Assembly: GCF_018742245.1 (NCBI RefSeq)
Contig: NZ_CP036132.1
Location: forward strand, 4,025,001 to 4,089,000
DNA from: Bacillus mycoides
Lineage (GTDB): Bacteria > Bacillota > Bacilli > Bacillales > Bacillaceae_G
Reading direction: 5' to 3'
Length of the DNA stretch: 64,000 bases
Numbering within the stretch: the stretch's first letter is position 1; each line of letters begins with the position of its first letter. The notes below the pieces were generated by a model. That model was not told where the DNA came from. It searched no databases and saw only the letters and a list, made by a program, of their open reading frames with translations. Of this stretch, positions 48,052 through 57,013 are shown piece after piece. A program made the position numbers and the translations under genes.

Positions 48052-48995
48052 TTCCTTACATCTTGTATACTTTTATACATGAATTCCATCGCTTCTGTAA
48101 CTTTTGTCCCAGGGTTTGATCCAAATAAATCTGATGGCAAAATAACTACACGATTTCGTTTTACTGCATCCAAATTTTTCCATGCTTCATTTTTCATCAT
48201 TTCGCCTTCAAATGCTTTTTTCACACTATTGGGATCTCCATGTGTAATTAAATAAATCACATCTGGATTTGCTTCAATAATACGTTCTACACTTAGCTGT
48301 GCATATTGCGGATATTCTTTCATTTCTGGAAAACCAGCTGCGATATTTTTCCCGCCCGTTTTTTCTAAAATATCCCCTGATAGAGATGTTGGTAATGCTG
48401 CTAAATAAGTGCCTGGTGCCCCATACACTAGCAATGCTTTAACGTCACTCTTTTTCTCATATTTCTTCATTTGATCATTAATTTTTTGGTTAAGCTCTTT
48501 TGCTTTATCTTCTTTCTTCATTACTGTTCCATACATTTCAATACTCTTTTGAATATCTTTTACAGAGTTGGCTGAAGAAATGATTACTTTTGTTCCTTGC
48601 CCTTCAACCGTTGGAATATTTTTTTGGAATCCATTATTAGCAACAAGTACGTCTGGCTTTAAACTAGCAATTTGTTCAAAGTTTGGCTGATGTGCATTTC
48701 CAATTACTTGTGTTTTTTGCAAATCTTCTGGAAGGGGAATTTTTGCATCTGGACGCCCAACGATTTTCCCTCCTAAAGCATGGATAATATTCATATCCCC
48801 CATACTTAACGTCGCAAAACTTTCAGGAACTTTATTGAATGTTATCTTTCTGTCTGAGAGATCGGTAATTTCGATTTTTTCTGTTCCTTTGTCTGTTTTT
48901 GTTGCGGATGCTTTTTCGTTTTCTTTTGCACTGCAACCTATTAATAAGAAAAAAATAGATAAGATCGCTGTGAACAGCGTAATGGATTTTTTCAT
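48048..48995 (-). CDS. Siderophore/heme-type substrate-binding lipoprotein
   Basis: A 315-residue lipoprotein (lipobox LLIGC, about 17-21) of the periplasmic-binding class III fold. DLSDRKITFNKVPESFATLSMGD and PDVLVANNGF are typical of Fe-chelate receptors. The ligand (siderophore, heme or other) cannot be decided. First gene of a Fur-controlled operon. Confidence 0.88.
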   Translation of the reverse strand: MKKSITLFTAILSIFFLLIGCSAKENEKASATKTDKGTEKIEITDLSDRKITFNKVPESFATLSMGDMNIIHALGGKIVGRPDAKIPLPEDLQKTQVIGNAHQPNFEQIASLKPDVLVANNGFQKNIPTVEGQGTKVIISSANSVKDIQKSIEMYGTVMKKEDKAKELNQKINDQMKKYEKKSDVKALLVYGAPGTYLAALPTSLSGDILEKTGGKNIAAGFPEMKEYPQYAQLSVERIIEANPDVIYLITHGDPNSVKKAFEGEMMKNEAWKNLDAVKRNRVVILPSDLFGSNPGTKVTEAMEFMYKSIQDVRK

Positions 48996-49010
48996 TCTTT
49001 CACCTCTAAT

Positions 49011-49069
49011 TGATAACGATAATCATTAACTACTATTCTACTTTAATTGATATAGATTATCATTGTCAA
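49011..49069. promoter_or_regulatory. Two Fur boxes of the iron-uptake operon
   Basis: GATAACGATAATCATTAAC (49012-49030) matches the 19-bp Fur consensus in 17 positions. GATATAGATTATCATTGTC (49049-49067) matches in 15. They lie 15-75 bp upstream of the binding-protein gene. Confidence 0.85.
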
Positions 49070-49100
49070 TATAAACCGCATACATTTTCTTCAAAAACGA

Positions 49101-49137
49101 AAAAAACGCTACAAAAAGACTTTTTCTTTTCGTAGCG
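49101..49137 (-). terminator. yrhC terminator
   Basis: CGCTACAAAAAG/CTTTTCGTAGCG (one mismatch) with a short loop and a U6 tail on the minus strand. Confidence 0.75.
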
Positions 49138-49143
49138 CTCTAT

Positions 49144-49380
49144 TTAACAATTTTCTTCATATTCGCTCTCCTCTAATTGGTCACGCATCGTTCTAACACA
49201 CTTAAAGAAGAAAAAAGCAAGAACTAAAAATACAACAATACTCCCCATCATAACAAAAGACTGCACCATATCTTTGACTCCGCTTGGAATTAATAAGCCG
49301 ATCATTAAAAATGTACTTATAGACAAAAGTACTTGTCCGAAACGGGTATAATCTGCTATTTTTCCTTGTAATTCTTTCAT
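49144..49380 (-). CDS. yrhC: YrhC family membrane protein
   Basis: A 78-residue protein with two membrane segments (about 15-33 and 40-61) between charged ends (MKELQGKIADYTRFGQ, MRDQLEESEYEENC). It resembles B. subtilis YrhC, which follows the mccB (yrhB) gene. Here adhE separates it from mccB. Function unknown. Confidence 0.78.
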   Translation of the reverse strand: MKELQGKIADYTRFGQVLLSISTFLMIGLLIPSGVKDMVQSFVMMGSIVVFLVLAFFFFKCVRTMRDQLEESEYEENC

Positions 49381-49469
49381 CTCTTTATCACTCCCATCCT
49401 CACTTTATCACATTCTATTAAGCTTAAAGACAAGTAAATAGAACCAAACTGGGAGATGTTTTCCAAAGT

Positions 49470-49501
49470 AAAAAAGAGCCACTTAAATGCGGCTCTTTTT
49501 T
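49470..49501. terminator. adhE terminator
   Basis: AAAAAGAGCC/GGCTCTTTTT with a 10-nt loop, A and T runs on both sides, just after the adhE stop. Confidence 0.85.
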
Positions 49502-49506
49502 ATCTA

Positions 49507-52110
49507 TTATACGCCTTTATATGCTTCCATATAAATTTCTTTCAGCTCTGAAATGAGCGGTAATTTCGGATTAGCTGTTGTACATTGATCTTCAAAAGCT
49601 CTTTCTGCTAACATTTCCACAACAGCTTCAAATTGTTCTTTAGCAACTCCTTGTCCTGCAATACTCATATTTATATTTAAGCTTTTTCCAAGCTCAATAA
49701 TTGCTTGGACGAGTGATTCCACACCTTCTGCCGCTGAACTTGCTGGAAGCCCGAGCATCCTCGCAATATGTGCATAGCGTTCATCTGCCACAAAGTGCTC
49801 ATATTTTGGGAACAATGCGTGTTTCCTTGGCTTAATAGCATTATAGCGAACTACATGCGGCATAAGAATTGCATTTGCGCGTCCGTGTGGAATATGGAAT
49901 TCTGGTCCAAGTTTATGTGCTAAACTGTGATTAATACCAAGGAAAGCATTAGCAAATGCCATCCCTGCAATCGCAGAAGCGTTATGCATTTTTTCTCGCG
50001 CCTCTTCATCATTTCCATCTTTATATGCTCTCGGTAAATATTTAAATACGAGATCAATTGCTTTTAACGCTAAACCGTCCGTATAGTCATTTGCCATAAC
50101 AGAAACATAGGCCTCAATTGCATGTGTTAATACGTCCATTCCAGTATCTGCTGTTACATGAGGTGGTACTGTCATTACAAATTGCGGATCAACAATTGCT
50201 ACATCTGGTGTTAATTCGTAATCAGCAAGCGGATATTTTATATTATTTTTCTTATCTGTAATAACCGCAAATGGCGTCACTTCTGAACCCGTCCCTGATG
50301 TTGTTGGAATGGCAACAAATTGCGCTTTATTTCCTAATTTTGGATACTTACATGTACGTTTTCTTATATCTAAAAACTTCTGTTTAATGCCATAGAATGT
50401 TGTTTCTGGGTGCTCATAGAAAAGCCACATCCCTTTTGCTGCATCCATAGCTGAACCACCGCCAAGTGCGATAATTACATCTGGCTTAAAGCTTTTCATC
50501 ATGTCCGCACCTTTAAAAACAGTTTCATCTGATGGATCTGGCTCAACCTCAAAGAAAACTTCAACTTTCACATCATTTGCATGCTTACGTAAATAGTGCG
50601 CGACTGTATCTACATATCCATGCTCAACCATTCCTGGATCCGTTACAATAAATGCACGTGAAATGTTAGGCATGTTTGCTAAATATGCTGTAGCATGTTT
50701 TTCAAAATAAATTTTTGGTGGCAATTTGAACCACTGCATATTCTTTTTTCTATTTGCCAGCCTTTTTATATTTAATAAATGAGTCGCTGTTACGTTTTGG
50801 GAAACTGAGTTTTTCCCGTAGGAACCACAACCAAGCGTAAGTGATGGAATAAATCCATTATATATATCCCCTATTCCACCTTGTGATGAAGGTGCATTTA
50901 CAATGAGACGGCAAGCTTTCATGTGTAATCCAAATTGCTTTTGCACTTCTTTGTTTGTAGAATGGATGACTGCTGAATGTCCTAAACCACCAAGGTTCAA
51001 CATTTCTTCGCAATATGTAAATCCTTCTTCTAATGAGTTTGCTTTTACACAAGCTAATACTGGACTCAGTTTCTCACGAGATAAAGGATATGCTGCTCCG
51101 ATACCTTGAATTTCAGCTACAAGCATTTTTGTATTTTCCGGAACAGTAATCCCAACTAATCCAGCAATATACTGTGCGGGTTTCCCTACGATATCACTAT
51201 TTACTGCACATGTATTTTCATTAATAACAAGCTTTTCTAATTTTCTTCTCTCTTCTTCTGTTACAAAGTAACAATTATTCGCAATCATTTCTGTTTTAAC
51301 ATCATCATAGATTTCCTTATCGACAATGATTGCTTGTTCCGATGCACAAATCATACCGTTATCAAATGTTTTCGATAAAATCAAATCATTAACAGCTCGT
51401 TTTATATGCGCTGATTTCTCTATATAACACGGTACATTACCGGGACCTACACCTAGCGCTGGTTTTCCAGTAGAATAAGCTGATTTCACCATACCAGCCC
51501 CTCCAGTTGCTAGAACGAGTGCTACACCATCATGGTTCATTAATTGTTTCGTCGCTTCGACAGAAGGTCTTTCAATCCATTGAATACAGTGCTTTGGTGC
51601 ACCAGCCTTCACTGCTGCATCATATACTGTTTTCGCTGCTGCAATAGAACATTTTTGTGCAGAAGGATGGAATGCGAAAATAATTGGATTTCTCGTTTTT
51701 ATCGCGATTAATGCTTTAAACATCGTTGTCGACGTTGGGTTGGTTACTGGCGTTACTCCAGCTACTACACCAACCGGTTCCGCAATTTCTATTACTTCTT
51801 CATGAGGATCTTCATGAATAATTCCTACCGTCTTGTCTTTCTTTATACTATGCCAAATGTATTCAGTGGCAAAAATATTTTTAATGCATTTATCTTCATA
51901 TACACCACGACCCGTTTCTTCAACAGCCAATTTCGCAAGCGGCATATGTTGATCAACACCTGCTAGTGCCATTTTATGAACAATGTTGTCAATTTGCTCT
52001 TGTGTAAAACCTTCTAATGCTTGTAAAGCTTTTTGACCGTTATCTACTAACGAATCAATCATCTCTTTTACTTCCTGCATTTCATTTACAACTTTCTCTT
52101 TGACTACCAT
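49507..52110 (-). CDS. adhE: Bifunctional aldehyde-alcohol dehydrogenase AdhE
   Basis: An 867-residue two-domain enzyme. The N-terminal CoA-dependent acetaldehyde dehydrogenase (about 1-440) has catalytic Cys255 in GMICASEQ. The C-terminal iron-dependent alcohol dehydrogenase (about 455-867) has GGGSAMDAAKGM and metal-binding GINHSLAHKLG. It reduces acetyl-CoA to ethanol and reoxidises NADH in fermentation; such proteins form filaments (spirosomes). Two TTGTGAAACATTTCACAA palindromes upstream fit redox or anaerobic control. It interrupts the mccB-yrhC neighbourhood. Confidence 0.96.
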   Translation of the reverse strand: MVVKEKVVNEMQEVKEMIDSLVDNGQKALQALEGFTQEQIDNIVHKMALAGVDQHMPLAKLAVEETGRGVYEDKCIKNIFATEYIWHSIKKDKTVGIIHEDPHEEVIEIAEPVGVVAGVTPVTNPTSTTMFKALIAIKTRNPIIFAFHPSAQKCSIAAAKTVYDAAVKAGAPKHCIQWIERPSVEATKQLMNHDGVALVLATGGAGMVKSAYSTGKPALGVGPGNVPCYIEKSAHIKRAVNDLILSKTFDNGMICASEQAIIVDKEIYDDVKTEMIANNCYFVTEEERRKLEKLVINENTCAVNSDIVGKPAQYIAGLVGITVPENTKMLVAEIQGIGAAYPLSREKLSPVLACVKANSLEEGFTYCEEMLNLGGLGHSAVIHSTNKEVQKQFGLHMKACRLIVNAPSSQGGIGDIYNGFIPSLTLGCGSYGKNSVSQNVTATHLLNIKRLANRKKNMQWFKLPPKIYFEKHATAYLANMPNISRAFIVTDPGMVEHGYVDTVAHYLRKHANDVKVEVFFEVEPDPSDETVFKGADMMKSFKPDVIIALGGGSAMDAAKGMWLFYEHPETTFYGIKQKFLDIRKRTCKYPKLGNKAQFVAIPTTSGTGSEVTPFAVITDKKNNIKYPLADYELTPDVAIVDPQFVMTVPPHVTADTGMDVLTHAIEAYVSVMANDYTDGLALKAIDLVFKYLPRAYKDGNDEEAREKMHNASAIAGMAFANAFLGINHSLAHKLGPEFHIPHGRANAILMPHVVRYNAIKPRKHALFPKYEHFVADERYAHIARMLGLPASSAAEGVESLVQAIIELGKSLNINMSIAGQGVAKEQFEAVVEMLAERAFEDQCTTANPKLPLISELKEIYMEAYKGV

Positions 52111-52221
52111 GTAAATTTCCTCCTATTCTACTATTCCGGTCCTTATATGTCCCTATAGGTCAAAATAAGTCCCAATTATCGCAAAAAAAATAGAGTTGCC
52201 TGCCTACATGAATTTCATTGT

Positions 52222-52239
52222 TTGTGAAACATTTCACAA
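52222..52239. promoter_or_regulatory. Rex/Fnr-type operator 1 upstream of adhE
   Basis: TTGTGAAACATTTCACAA is a perfect palindrome. It fits both the Rex operator (TTGTGAA-N4-TTCACAA) and the Fnr/CRP-type site (TGTGA-N6-TCACA). Confidence 0.82.
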
Positions 52240-52304
52240 GTTTGTTCGTGATTAACATTTCATGAATTCAATATACATGAAATTATTTCATTTGTGTATG
52301 TCTA

Positions 52305-52326
52305 TTTTGTGAAACATTTCACAAAA
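52305..52326. promoter_or_regulatory. Rex/Fnr-type operator 2 upstream of adhE
   Basis: The same 18-bp core TTGTGAAACATTTCACAA, extended by TT/AA on each side, centred 85 bp (about eight helical turns) from site 1. A related ATGAAATTATTTCAT element lies between them at 52277-52291. Confidence 0.82.
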
Positions 52327-52333
52327 TGATGTA

Positions 52334-52372
52334 ATAAAAATGCACTGCTCTATATTAGCAGTGCATTTTTAT
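52334..52372 (-). terminator. mccB terminator
   Basis: AAAATGCACTGCT/AGCAGTGCATTTT with a 7-nt loop and AT runs in both directions, overlapping the end of mccB. Confidence 0.85.
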
Positions 52373-53505
52373 TATGCTAGCGCTTGTGCCAAATCTTCAA
52401 TTAAATCTTCACCATCTTCAATACCGACTGAAATACGAATTAATGTATCTGTAATTCCTAACTCTTTGCGGCGATCTGCTGGGATTGATGCATGTGTCAT
52501 TTGAGATGGGATAGAAATTAAACTTTCTACTGCTCCTAAGCTTTCAGCAAGTGTAAAGTATTGTAATTTCTCAAGTACTTTATTTAATGTTTCTTCACTA
52601 TCTACATCAAATGAAATAATAGCCCCAAATCCATTTGCTTGTTCTGTTGCTAATTCATGATTTTGATGTGATGCAAGACCTGGGTAATATACTTTATTTA
52701 CTTTTGGATGGTTATTTAAAAACTCAGCAATGGCGCGTGAATTCGTTTCATGTTCTTCCATACGAATTCCTAATGTTTTTAAACCGCGAAGTAGTAAGAA
52801 GCTATCTTGTGGGCCAAGAATACCTCCTGTTGAGTTTTGTACAAAGTGAAGGTCTTCTGCTAATTGCGGGCTATTTACAACTACTAGACCTGCAACTACG
52901 TCACTATGTCCTCCTAAATATTTCGTTGCACTATGAAGTACAATGTCTGCTCCTAAAGAGATTGGCGACTGCCAATATGGCGTCATGAATGTGTTATCAA
53001 TAATTGTTAATACATCTTTCTCTTTAGCAAGAGTAGATATTTTCTTAATATCAGTAATTTTTAGTAATGGGTTCGTTGGTGTTTCCACATAAATCGCTTT
53101 CGTATTTGGACGAATCGCTTCTACAACTTCCTCTAGGTTTGTTGTATCTACAAATGTATGCTCAATACCGAAGCGGTTTAATACTTTCGTAATAACACGG
53201 TACGTTCCGCCATAAACATCATCTGTTAAAATGACATGATCACCTTTTGAGAACAACATAATTGTCGCTGTAATAGCAGCCATTCCTGAACCAAATGCAA
53301 ATCCAGCATGACCATTTTCTAATACGGCAATCATTTCTTCTAGAGCTGCACGTGTTGGGTTACCTGTACGTGAATATTCATATCCTTGATGCTTACCAAC
53401 TGCTTCTTGTTTGTACGTACTCGTTTGATAGATCGGTACGTTTACAGATCCAGTTGAAGGTTCTCCTATGCGAATACCATGAATTAACTTTGTCTTTGCT
53501 CTCAT
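52372..53505 (-). CDS. mccB: Cystathionine gamma-lyase MccB
   Basis: A 377-residue Cys/Met-metabolism PLP enzyme. The PLP-lysine lies in SATKYLGGHSDVVAG, and YSRTGNPTR and ETPTNPLLKI are also typical. It cleaves cystathionine (and homocysteine) to cysteine as the last step of reverse transsulfuration. Only 3 bp separate it from mccA. Equivalent to B. subtilis yrhB. Confidence 0.93.
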   Translation of the reverse strand: MRAKTKLIHGIRIGEPSTGSVNVPIYQTSTYKQEAVGKHQGYEYSRTGNPTRAALEEMIAVLENGHAGFAFGSGMAAITATIMLFSKGDHVILTDDVYGGTYRVITKVLNRFGIEHTFVDTTNLEEVVEAIRPNTKAIYVETPTNPLLKITDIKKISTLAKEKDVLTIIDNTFMTPYWQSPISLGADIVLHSATKYLGGHSDVVAGLVVVNSPQLAEDLHFVQNSTGGILGPQDSFLLLRGLKTLGIRMEEHETNSRAIAEFLNNHPKVNKVYYPGLASHQNHELATEQANGFGAIISFDVDSEETLNKVLEKLQYFTLAESLGAVESLISIPSQMTHASIPADRRKELGITDTLIRISVGIEDGEDLIEDLAQALA

Positions 53506-53508
53506 TTT

Positions 53509-54432
53509 TTATTCCCATCCTTTGTATATGTCTTTACTTAAATAGCGCTCACTACTATCAGGAAAAATCGTTACAATATTTGTACCTGGTGCTGCTTTCT
53601 CTGCCTCAAGTAAGCTTGCATGAAATGCTGCTCCTGAAGAGCTCCCAACGAGAAGGCCTTCCTTTTTCGCTAATTCTTTCACTCGTAAAAATGCATTTCG
53701 ATCAGAAATTGTATGAATTTCATCAAAATAAGATGTTTTTAAAAATGGTGGAATGAATTCAAGACCAATACCTTCTGTTTCATGTGAACCAGCTTTGCCG
53801 CCATTTAAAATAGATCCTTCTGGTTCTACAATAACCGTTTTAATATCAATATTTTTTTCTTTTAAATAAGACGCAGTTCCCATAAACGTACCGCCAGTTC
53901 CTGCACCCGCAACAAATATGTTAATCTCTCCATTCAGTGCGTCCCAAAGTTCAGGACCTAGTGTTTTGAAATAAGCACGAGGGTTTGCTTCATTAGCAAA
54001 CTGACTTGGAGAGTATGAATTTGGTATTTCCTTTACTAATTCTTTTGCCTTTGCAATTGCGCCGGTCATTCCTTGCTCAGTCGGTGTATGCACGACCTTT
54101 GCACCTAGCGCTTTCATTAATTCTTGTTTTTCAATACTAAATTTCTCTGGTACACAAACAATGACGCGTAAATCATGTTCTAACGCTGCAAGTGCCAGTC
54201 CAATGCCGGTATTTCCAGCCGTCGGTTCAATGATTGTTCCGCCCTCTGCAACAAGCCCTTTTTCTAACGCATCTTCGATTAATTCTCTTCCTAAACGATC
54301 CTTAACGCTTCCGCCTGGGTTGTAAAATTCAAGCTTTGCAAATAAACGGACTCCTTTCGGAAGTGAAAAACGAGTAATTTCTACGATTGGTGTATGGCCA
54401 ATCAACTCATGAACTCCACGATATACATTCAT
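53509..54432 (-). CDS. mccA: Cystathionine beta-synthase MccA (O-acetylserine-dependent)
   Basis: A 307-residue PLP enzyme of the cysteine-synthase fold, with Lys44 in NPGGSVKDRL, substrate loop EPTAGNTGIG and the PLP-phosphate loop GAGTGGTFMG. It joins O-acetylserine and homocysteine to cystathionine. The ATG at 54432 follows GGGGGAG; the eight codons upstream lie in the ribosome site. Equivalent to B. subtilis yrhA. Confidence 0.93.
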   Translation of the reverse strand: MNVYRGVHELIGHTPIVEITRFSLPKGVRLFAKLEFYNPGGSVKDRLGRELIEDALEKGLVAEGGTIIEPTAGNTGIGLALAALEHDLRVIVCVPEKFSIEKQELMKALGAKVVHTPTEQGMTGAIAKAKELVKEIPNSYSPSQFANEANPRAYFKTLGPELWDALNGEINIFVAGAGTGGTFMGTASYLKEKNIDIKTVIVEPEGSILNGGKAGSHETEGIGLEFIPPFLKTSYFDEIHTISDRNAFLRVKELAKKEGLLVGSSSGAAFHASLLEAEKAAPGTNIVTIFPDSSERYLSKDIYKGWE

Positions 54433-54461
54433 CGTGTTCTCCCCCTTATTTGCCAATAAAG

Positions 54462-54507
54462 AAAAGGCAACTGTATGTATTTTCTTTATATGAGACAGTT
54501 GCCTTTT
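54462..54507 (-). terminator. Hairpin between mtnN and mccA
   Basis: AAAAGGCAACTGT/ACAGTTGCCTTTT (13 bp) with a 20-nt loop; on the minus strand TTTTCTTT follows. It lies just before the mccA ribosome site, so it could be a partial terminator inside the operon. Confidence 0.6.
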
Positions 54508-54514
54508 TGTTACA

Positions 54515-55210
54515 TTACTTTAACTCTTCTAGCACTTTTACGATAAAGTTTGTAGAATGAAGAGCTGCTTGATCTAAAAATTGATCAAATGAAACATTTG
54601 ATTCTTTACCAGCAATATCAGAAAGTGCACGAATAATAACAAACGGAACTTCATATTGGTGGCATACTTGTGCAACAGCTGCTGCTTCCATTTCTACTGC
54701 ATAAAGATCTTCAAATTTATCACGAATGGCTGCAACGCGGTTCGGATCACTCATAAATGAATCGCCTGTTGCAATCATACCTTTTACAACTTGAATACTT
54801 TCTTCTGATTGCATACATTTTTCAGCTAATGCAACTAATGCCTCATCAGCTTTAAATCCAGGTGGCATTCCAGGTACTTGACCATATTCGTAATTAAATG
54901 CAGTTACATCTACGTCATGGTGACGAACTTCTGTTGAAATAACTACATCTCCAACATTTAGAGAATGATGGAATCCACCAGCTGAACCAGTGTTGATTAC
55001 TTTTTCAGGCTTATATTTTTCTAATAAAATTGTCGTTGACATCGCTGCATTTACTTTACCAATACCAGACTTTAACAAGATTACTTCATGTCCTGCCAAT
55101 AGCCCTTTCGTAAATTCACAACCTGCAACAGTTTCTGTTTCTGCTTGTTCTAATTTGTCACGTAAAATACGTACTTCTTCTTCCATTGCTCCAATTACAG
55201 CAATTCTCAA
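54515..55210 (-). CDS. mtnN: MTA/SAH nucleosidase MtnN
   Basis: A 231-residue nucleosidase cleaving 5-methylthioadenosine and S-adenosylhomocysteine, thereby feeding methionine salvage and homocysteine recycling. It shows [33 protein letters not shown] and IRALSDIAG with the catalytic Asp. The start is TTG after AGAGGG. It lies 14 bp after yrrT. Confidence 0.95.
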   Translation of the reverse strand: MRIAVIGAMEEEVRILRDKLEQAETETVAGCEFTKGLLAGHEVILLKSGIGKVNAAMSTTILLEKYKPEKVINTGSAGGFHHSLNVGDVVISTEVRHHDVDVTAFNYEYGQVPGMPPGFKADEALVALAEKCMQSEESIQVVKGMIATGDSFMSDPNRVAAIRDKFEDLYAVEMEAAAVAQVCHQYEVPFVIIRALSDIAGKESNVSFDQFLDQAALHSTNFIVKVLEELK

Positions 55211-55224
55211 TCTAATCCCTCTTT

Positions 55225-55863
55225 CTATTGCTTAGTTGCCTCCATTACCCAAACGAAATGATTTAATCTCGTAAACGTTACATGGAAGCCATTGTTTTCA
55301 AAAATAGATTGCATGATCGGAATACGTGTATAGTATTCTGTTTGCAAATCGTTTGCTAACTGATGGAAACCTCTTTGTTTTGCTGTTTCAACAGTTTTAT
55401 CATATGCATCTTGATCTGCAAATATCGTATCAGCAAACACTATTTTACCACCTTTGTTTAGCAATTGACTATACTTCGCAATCGCTACGTCTTTTTCATC
55501 ATCTGTTAAATGATGAAATGCGTAAGTGCTCACGATAGTATCGATTGAATTCGGGACTTCAAATGATAGAAAATCACCTTCTGTAATTGAAAATTCTTTT
55601 GGTAATTTCTCTTTTGCAATTGTACGCATTTCGCGTGACGGTTCTATACCGTAAACTGTGCGACCAGCAAGTAATAATTTATTTGTTAAGTTGCCAGTAC
55701 CAACACCAAATTCTAATACGTTGCCAAATGACTTGTTAACTACATCCTCTAAAATGTCCTCATAATGGGCGAAAACTTCTTTATATTGTATATCTTCGCC
55801 TTGTACAAATGAGTCGTACGTATGAGCCCATTCATCAAATAAACCATTAAATTCTGTTCCCAT
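55225..55863 (-). CDS. yrrT: SAM-dependent methyltransferase YrrT
   Basis: A 212-residue class I methyltransferase with SAM motif [15 protein letters not shown] (about 47-61). The start [19 protein letters not shown] matches B. subtilis YrrT. First gene of the yrrT-mtnN-mccA-mccB operon for methionine-to-cysteine conversion; substrate unknown. The ATG at 55863 follows AAAGGGG; the longer frame upstream crosses the promoter and is not used. Confidence 0.9.
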   Translation of the reverse strand: MGTEFNGLFDEWAHTYDSFVQGEDIQYKEVFAHYEDILEDVVNKSFGNVLEFGVGTGNLTNKLLLAGRTVYGIEPSREMRTIAKEKLPKEFSITEGDFLSFEVPNSIDTIVSTYAFHHLTDDEKDVAIAKYSQLLNKGGKIVFADTIFADQDAYDKTVETAKQRGFHQLANDLQTEYYTRIPIMQSIFENNGFHVTFTRLNHFVWVMEATKQ

Positions 55864-55897
55864 AAAAATTCCCCTTTTTCTTATCGGTTTTATCAGT

Positions 55898-55926
55898 ATA
55901 ATATGCCCTCTTTCTAAAAATGTCAA
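55898..55926 (-). promoter_or_regulatory. Sigma-A promoter of the yrrT operon
   Basis: On the minus strand TTGACA (55921-55926), exact 17-nt spacer, TATTAT (55898-55903). In B. subtilis this operon is repressed by CymR; a clear CymR site is not evident to me here. Confidence 0.8.
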
Positions 55927-55999
55927 TTGAAATGTACGTAGTATTTCCTTCTTTTCTTTGTTACACTATAGGTGATTACATAGGAGAGGAGTGGTCTTC

Positions 56000-56215
56000 G
56001 TGTCATTTACCTTTGAAATGTTAGAAGATAAAGTGGAGTTTTTTGAGGCTGCAAATTTAGTTTCTTTAGAGAAGAAAATTAGCGAACAAATTGATAATAA
56101 TAAAGCACTTATGCTCGAAGTTCATCATATTTCTCACCAAATGGTTATGGACCCTGAAAGTAAAAGACCTTATTATAGCGCGGTTGTGCATTTTAAGTTA
56201 AAGAAATTACGTTAA
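56000..56215 (+). CDS. yrzA: DUF2536 protein YrzA
   Basis: A 71-residue protein with FEMLEDKVEFFEAANLVSLEKKISEQIDNN split as helix-turn segments, ending SAVVHFKLKKLR. It resembles B. subtilis YrzA. Function unknown. The GTG at 56000 (MSFTFEML) is placed 7-9 nt after AGGAGAGGAG; a GTG three codons upstream is inside that site. Divergent from yrrT. Confidence 0.82.
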   Translation: MSFTFEMLEDKVEFFEAANLVSLEKKISEQIDNNKALMLEVHHISHQMVMDPESKRPYYSAVVHFKLKKLR

Positions 56216-56216
56216 C

Positions 56217-56252
56217 TAAAAAAGAGAAGCTCCTAAGAGCTCCTCTTTTTTA
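56217..56252. terminator. Bidirectional terminator yrzA/yrrS
   Basis: AAAAAAGAG-A-AGCTC/GAGCT-C-CTCTTTTTT with a 4-nt loop, between convergent genes. Confidence 0.85.
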
Positions 56253-56897
56253 GTTTAGAGTTTGAACGAGTACCGGTTTCCAGCCCTCATTTTCTACCCA
56301 ATCAATATTTACATAATATTTTTTACCTGATTGCTTATCTTGGACATTACCGTATGCTTTATTCTTACCGTTATTTCCGATTCTATGAATAACTAATTGC
56401 TCTACTGGAACGTCAATTGCAGTGGAAATCGCTTGATTCATTTCATTCCAATCTGCTGTACCTTTTTTAAACGTCATCGCAGGTGTTCCACCTTGCTGCG
56501 TACCTACTGGCTTCCAAGAGGATTTCGTATACGCATCTGTTGCCTTTGGCTGTGTTTTTTCAGCTGGTTCTTTCTCGTTAGCTTTCGCTTCTTCTTCAGC
56601 TTTTTTCTTTTCTTCTTCAGCCTTTAGCTTCTCTTCTTCCTTCTTCTTAGCCTCTGCTTTCTCTTGCTCGTTCTTCTTCGTCTCTTCTTTACCTTTAGCT
56701 TTCTCAACTTTATTCTCTTTTGTTGTTTGCTGAGTTACTTTTTTATCACTAGAAGACGCTTGCTCTTTTGTACCAGGAACAAACAATTGATATGCTACAA
56801 TAGCTACTGCTACTAATACAATAGCAATCGCAATATTTAAAACACCGTTTTGACGACGTTTTTGTTGTTTCTGTTGAAATCTAGATCCTCCTGCCAT
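56250..56897 (-). CDS. yrrS: DUF1510 membrane protein YrrS
   Basis: A 215-residue protein: a short basic cytoplasmic start (RFQQKQQKRRQNG), one membrane helix (about 19-39), a long Lys/Glu coiled-coil linker (about 45-115) and a small C-terminal DUF1510 domain (about 125-215, WNEMNQAISTAIDVPVEQLVIHRIG). It lies after pbpI, as in B. subtilis. Membrane-bound, outward-facing; function unknown. Confidence 0.88.
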   Translation of the reverse strand: MAGGSRFQQKQQKRRQNGVLNIAIAIVLVAVAIVAYQLFVPGTKEQASSSDKKVTQQTTKENKVEKAKGKEETKKNEQEKAEAKKKEEEKLKAEEEKKKAEEEAKANEKEPAEKTQPKATDAYTKSSWKPVGTQQGGTPAMTFKKGTADWNEMNQAISTAIDVPVEQLVIHRIGNNGKNKAYGNVQDKQSGKKYYVNIDWVENEGWKPVLVQTLN

Positions 56898-57013
56898 TCT
56901 TCAAACCTCCATGCAGTTTTTCATACTTGCTATTGTAACATTAAATCTAGAAAGGTTGAACATTTACAATAATATTTTCACGAAATGAAAACATTTCATA
57001 AATAATTGCAAGA

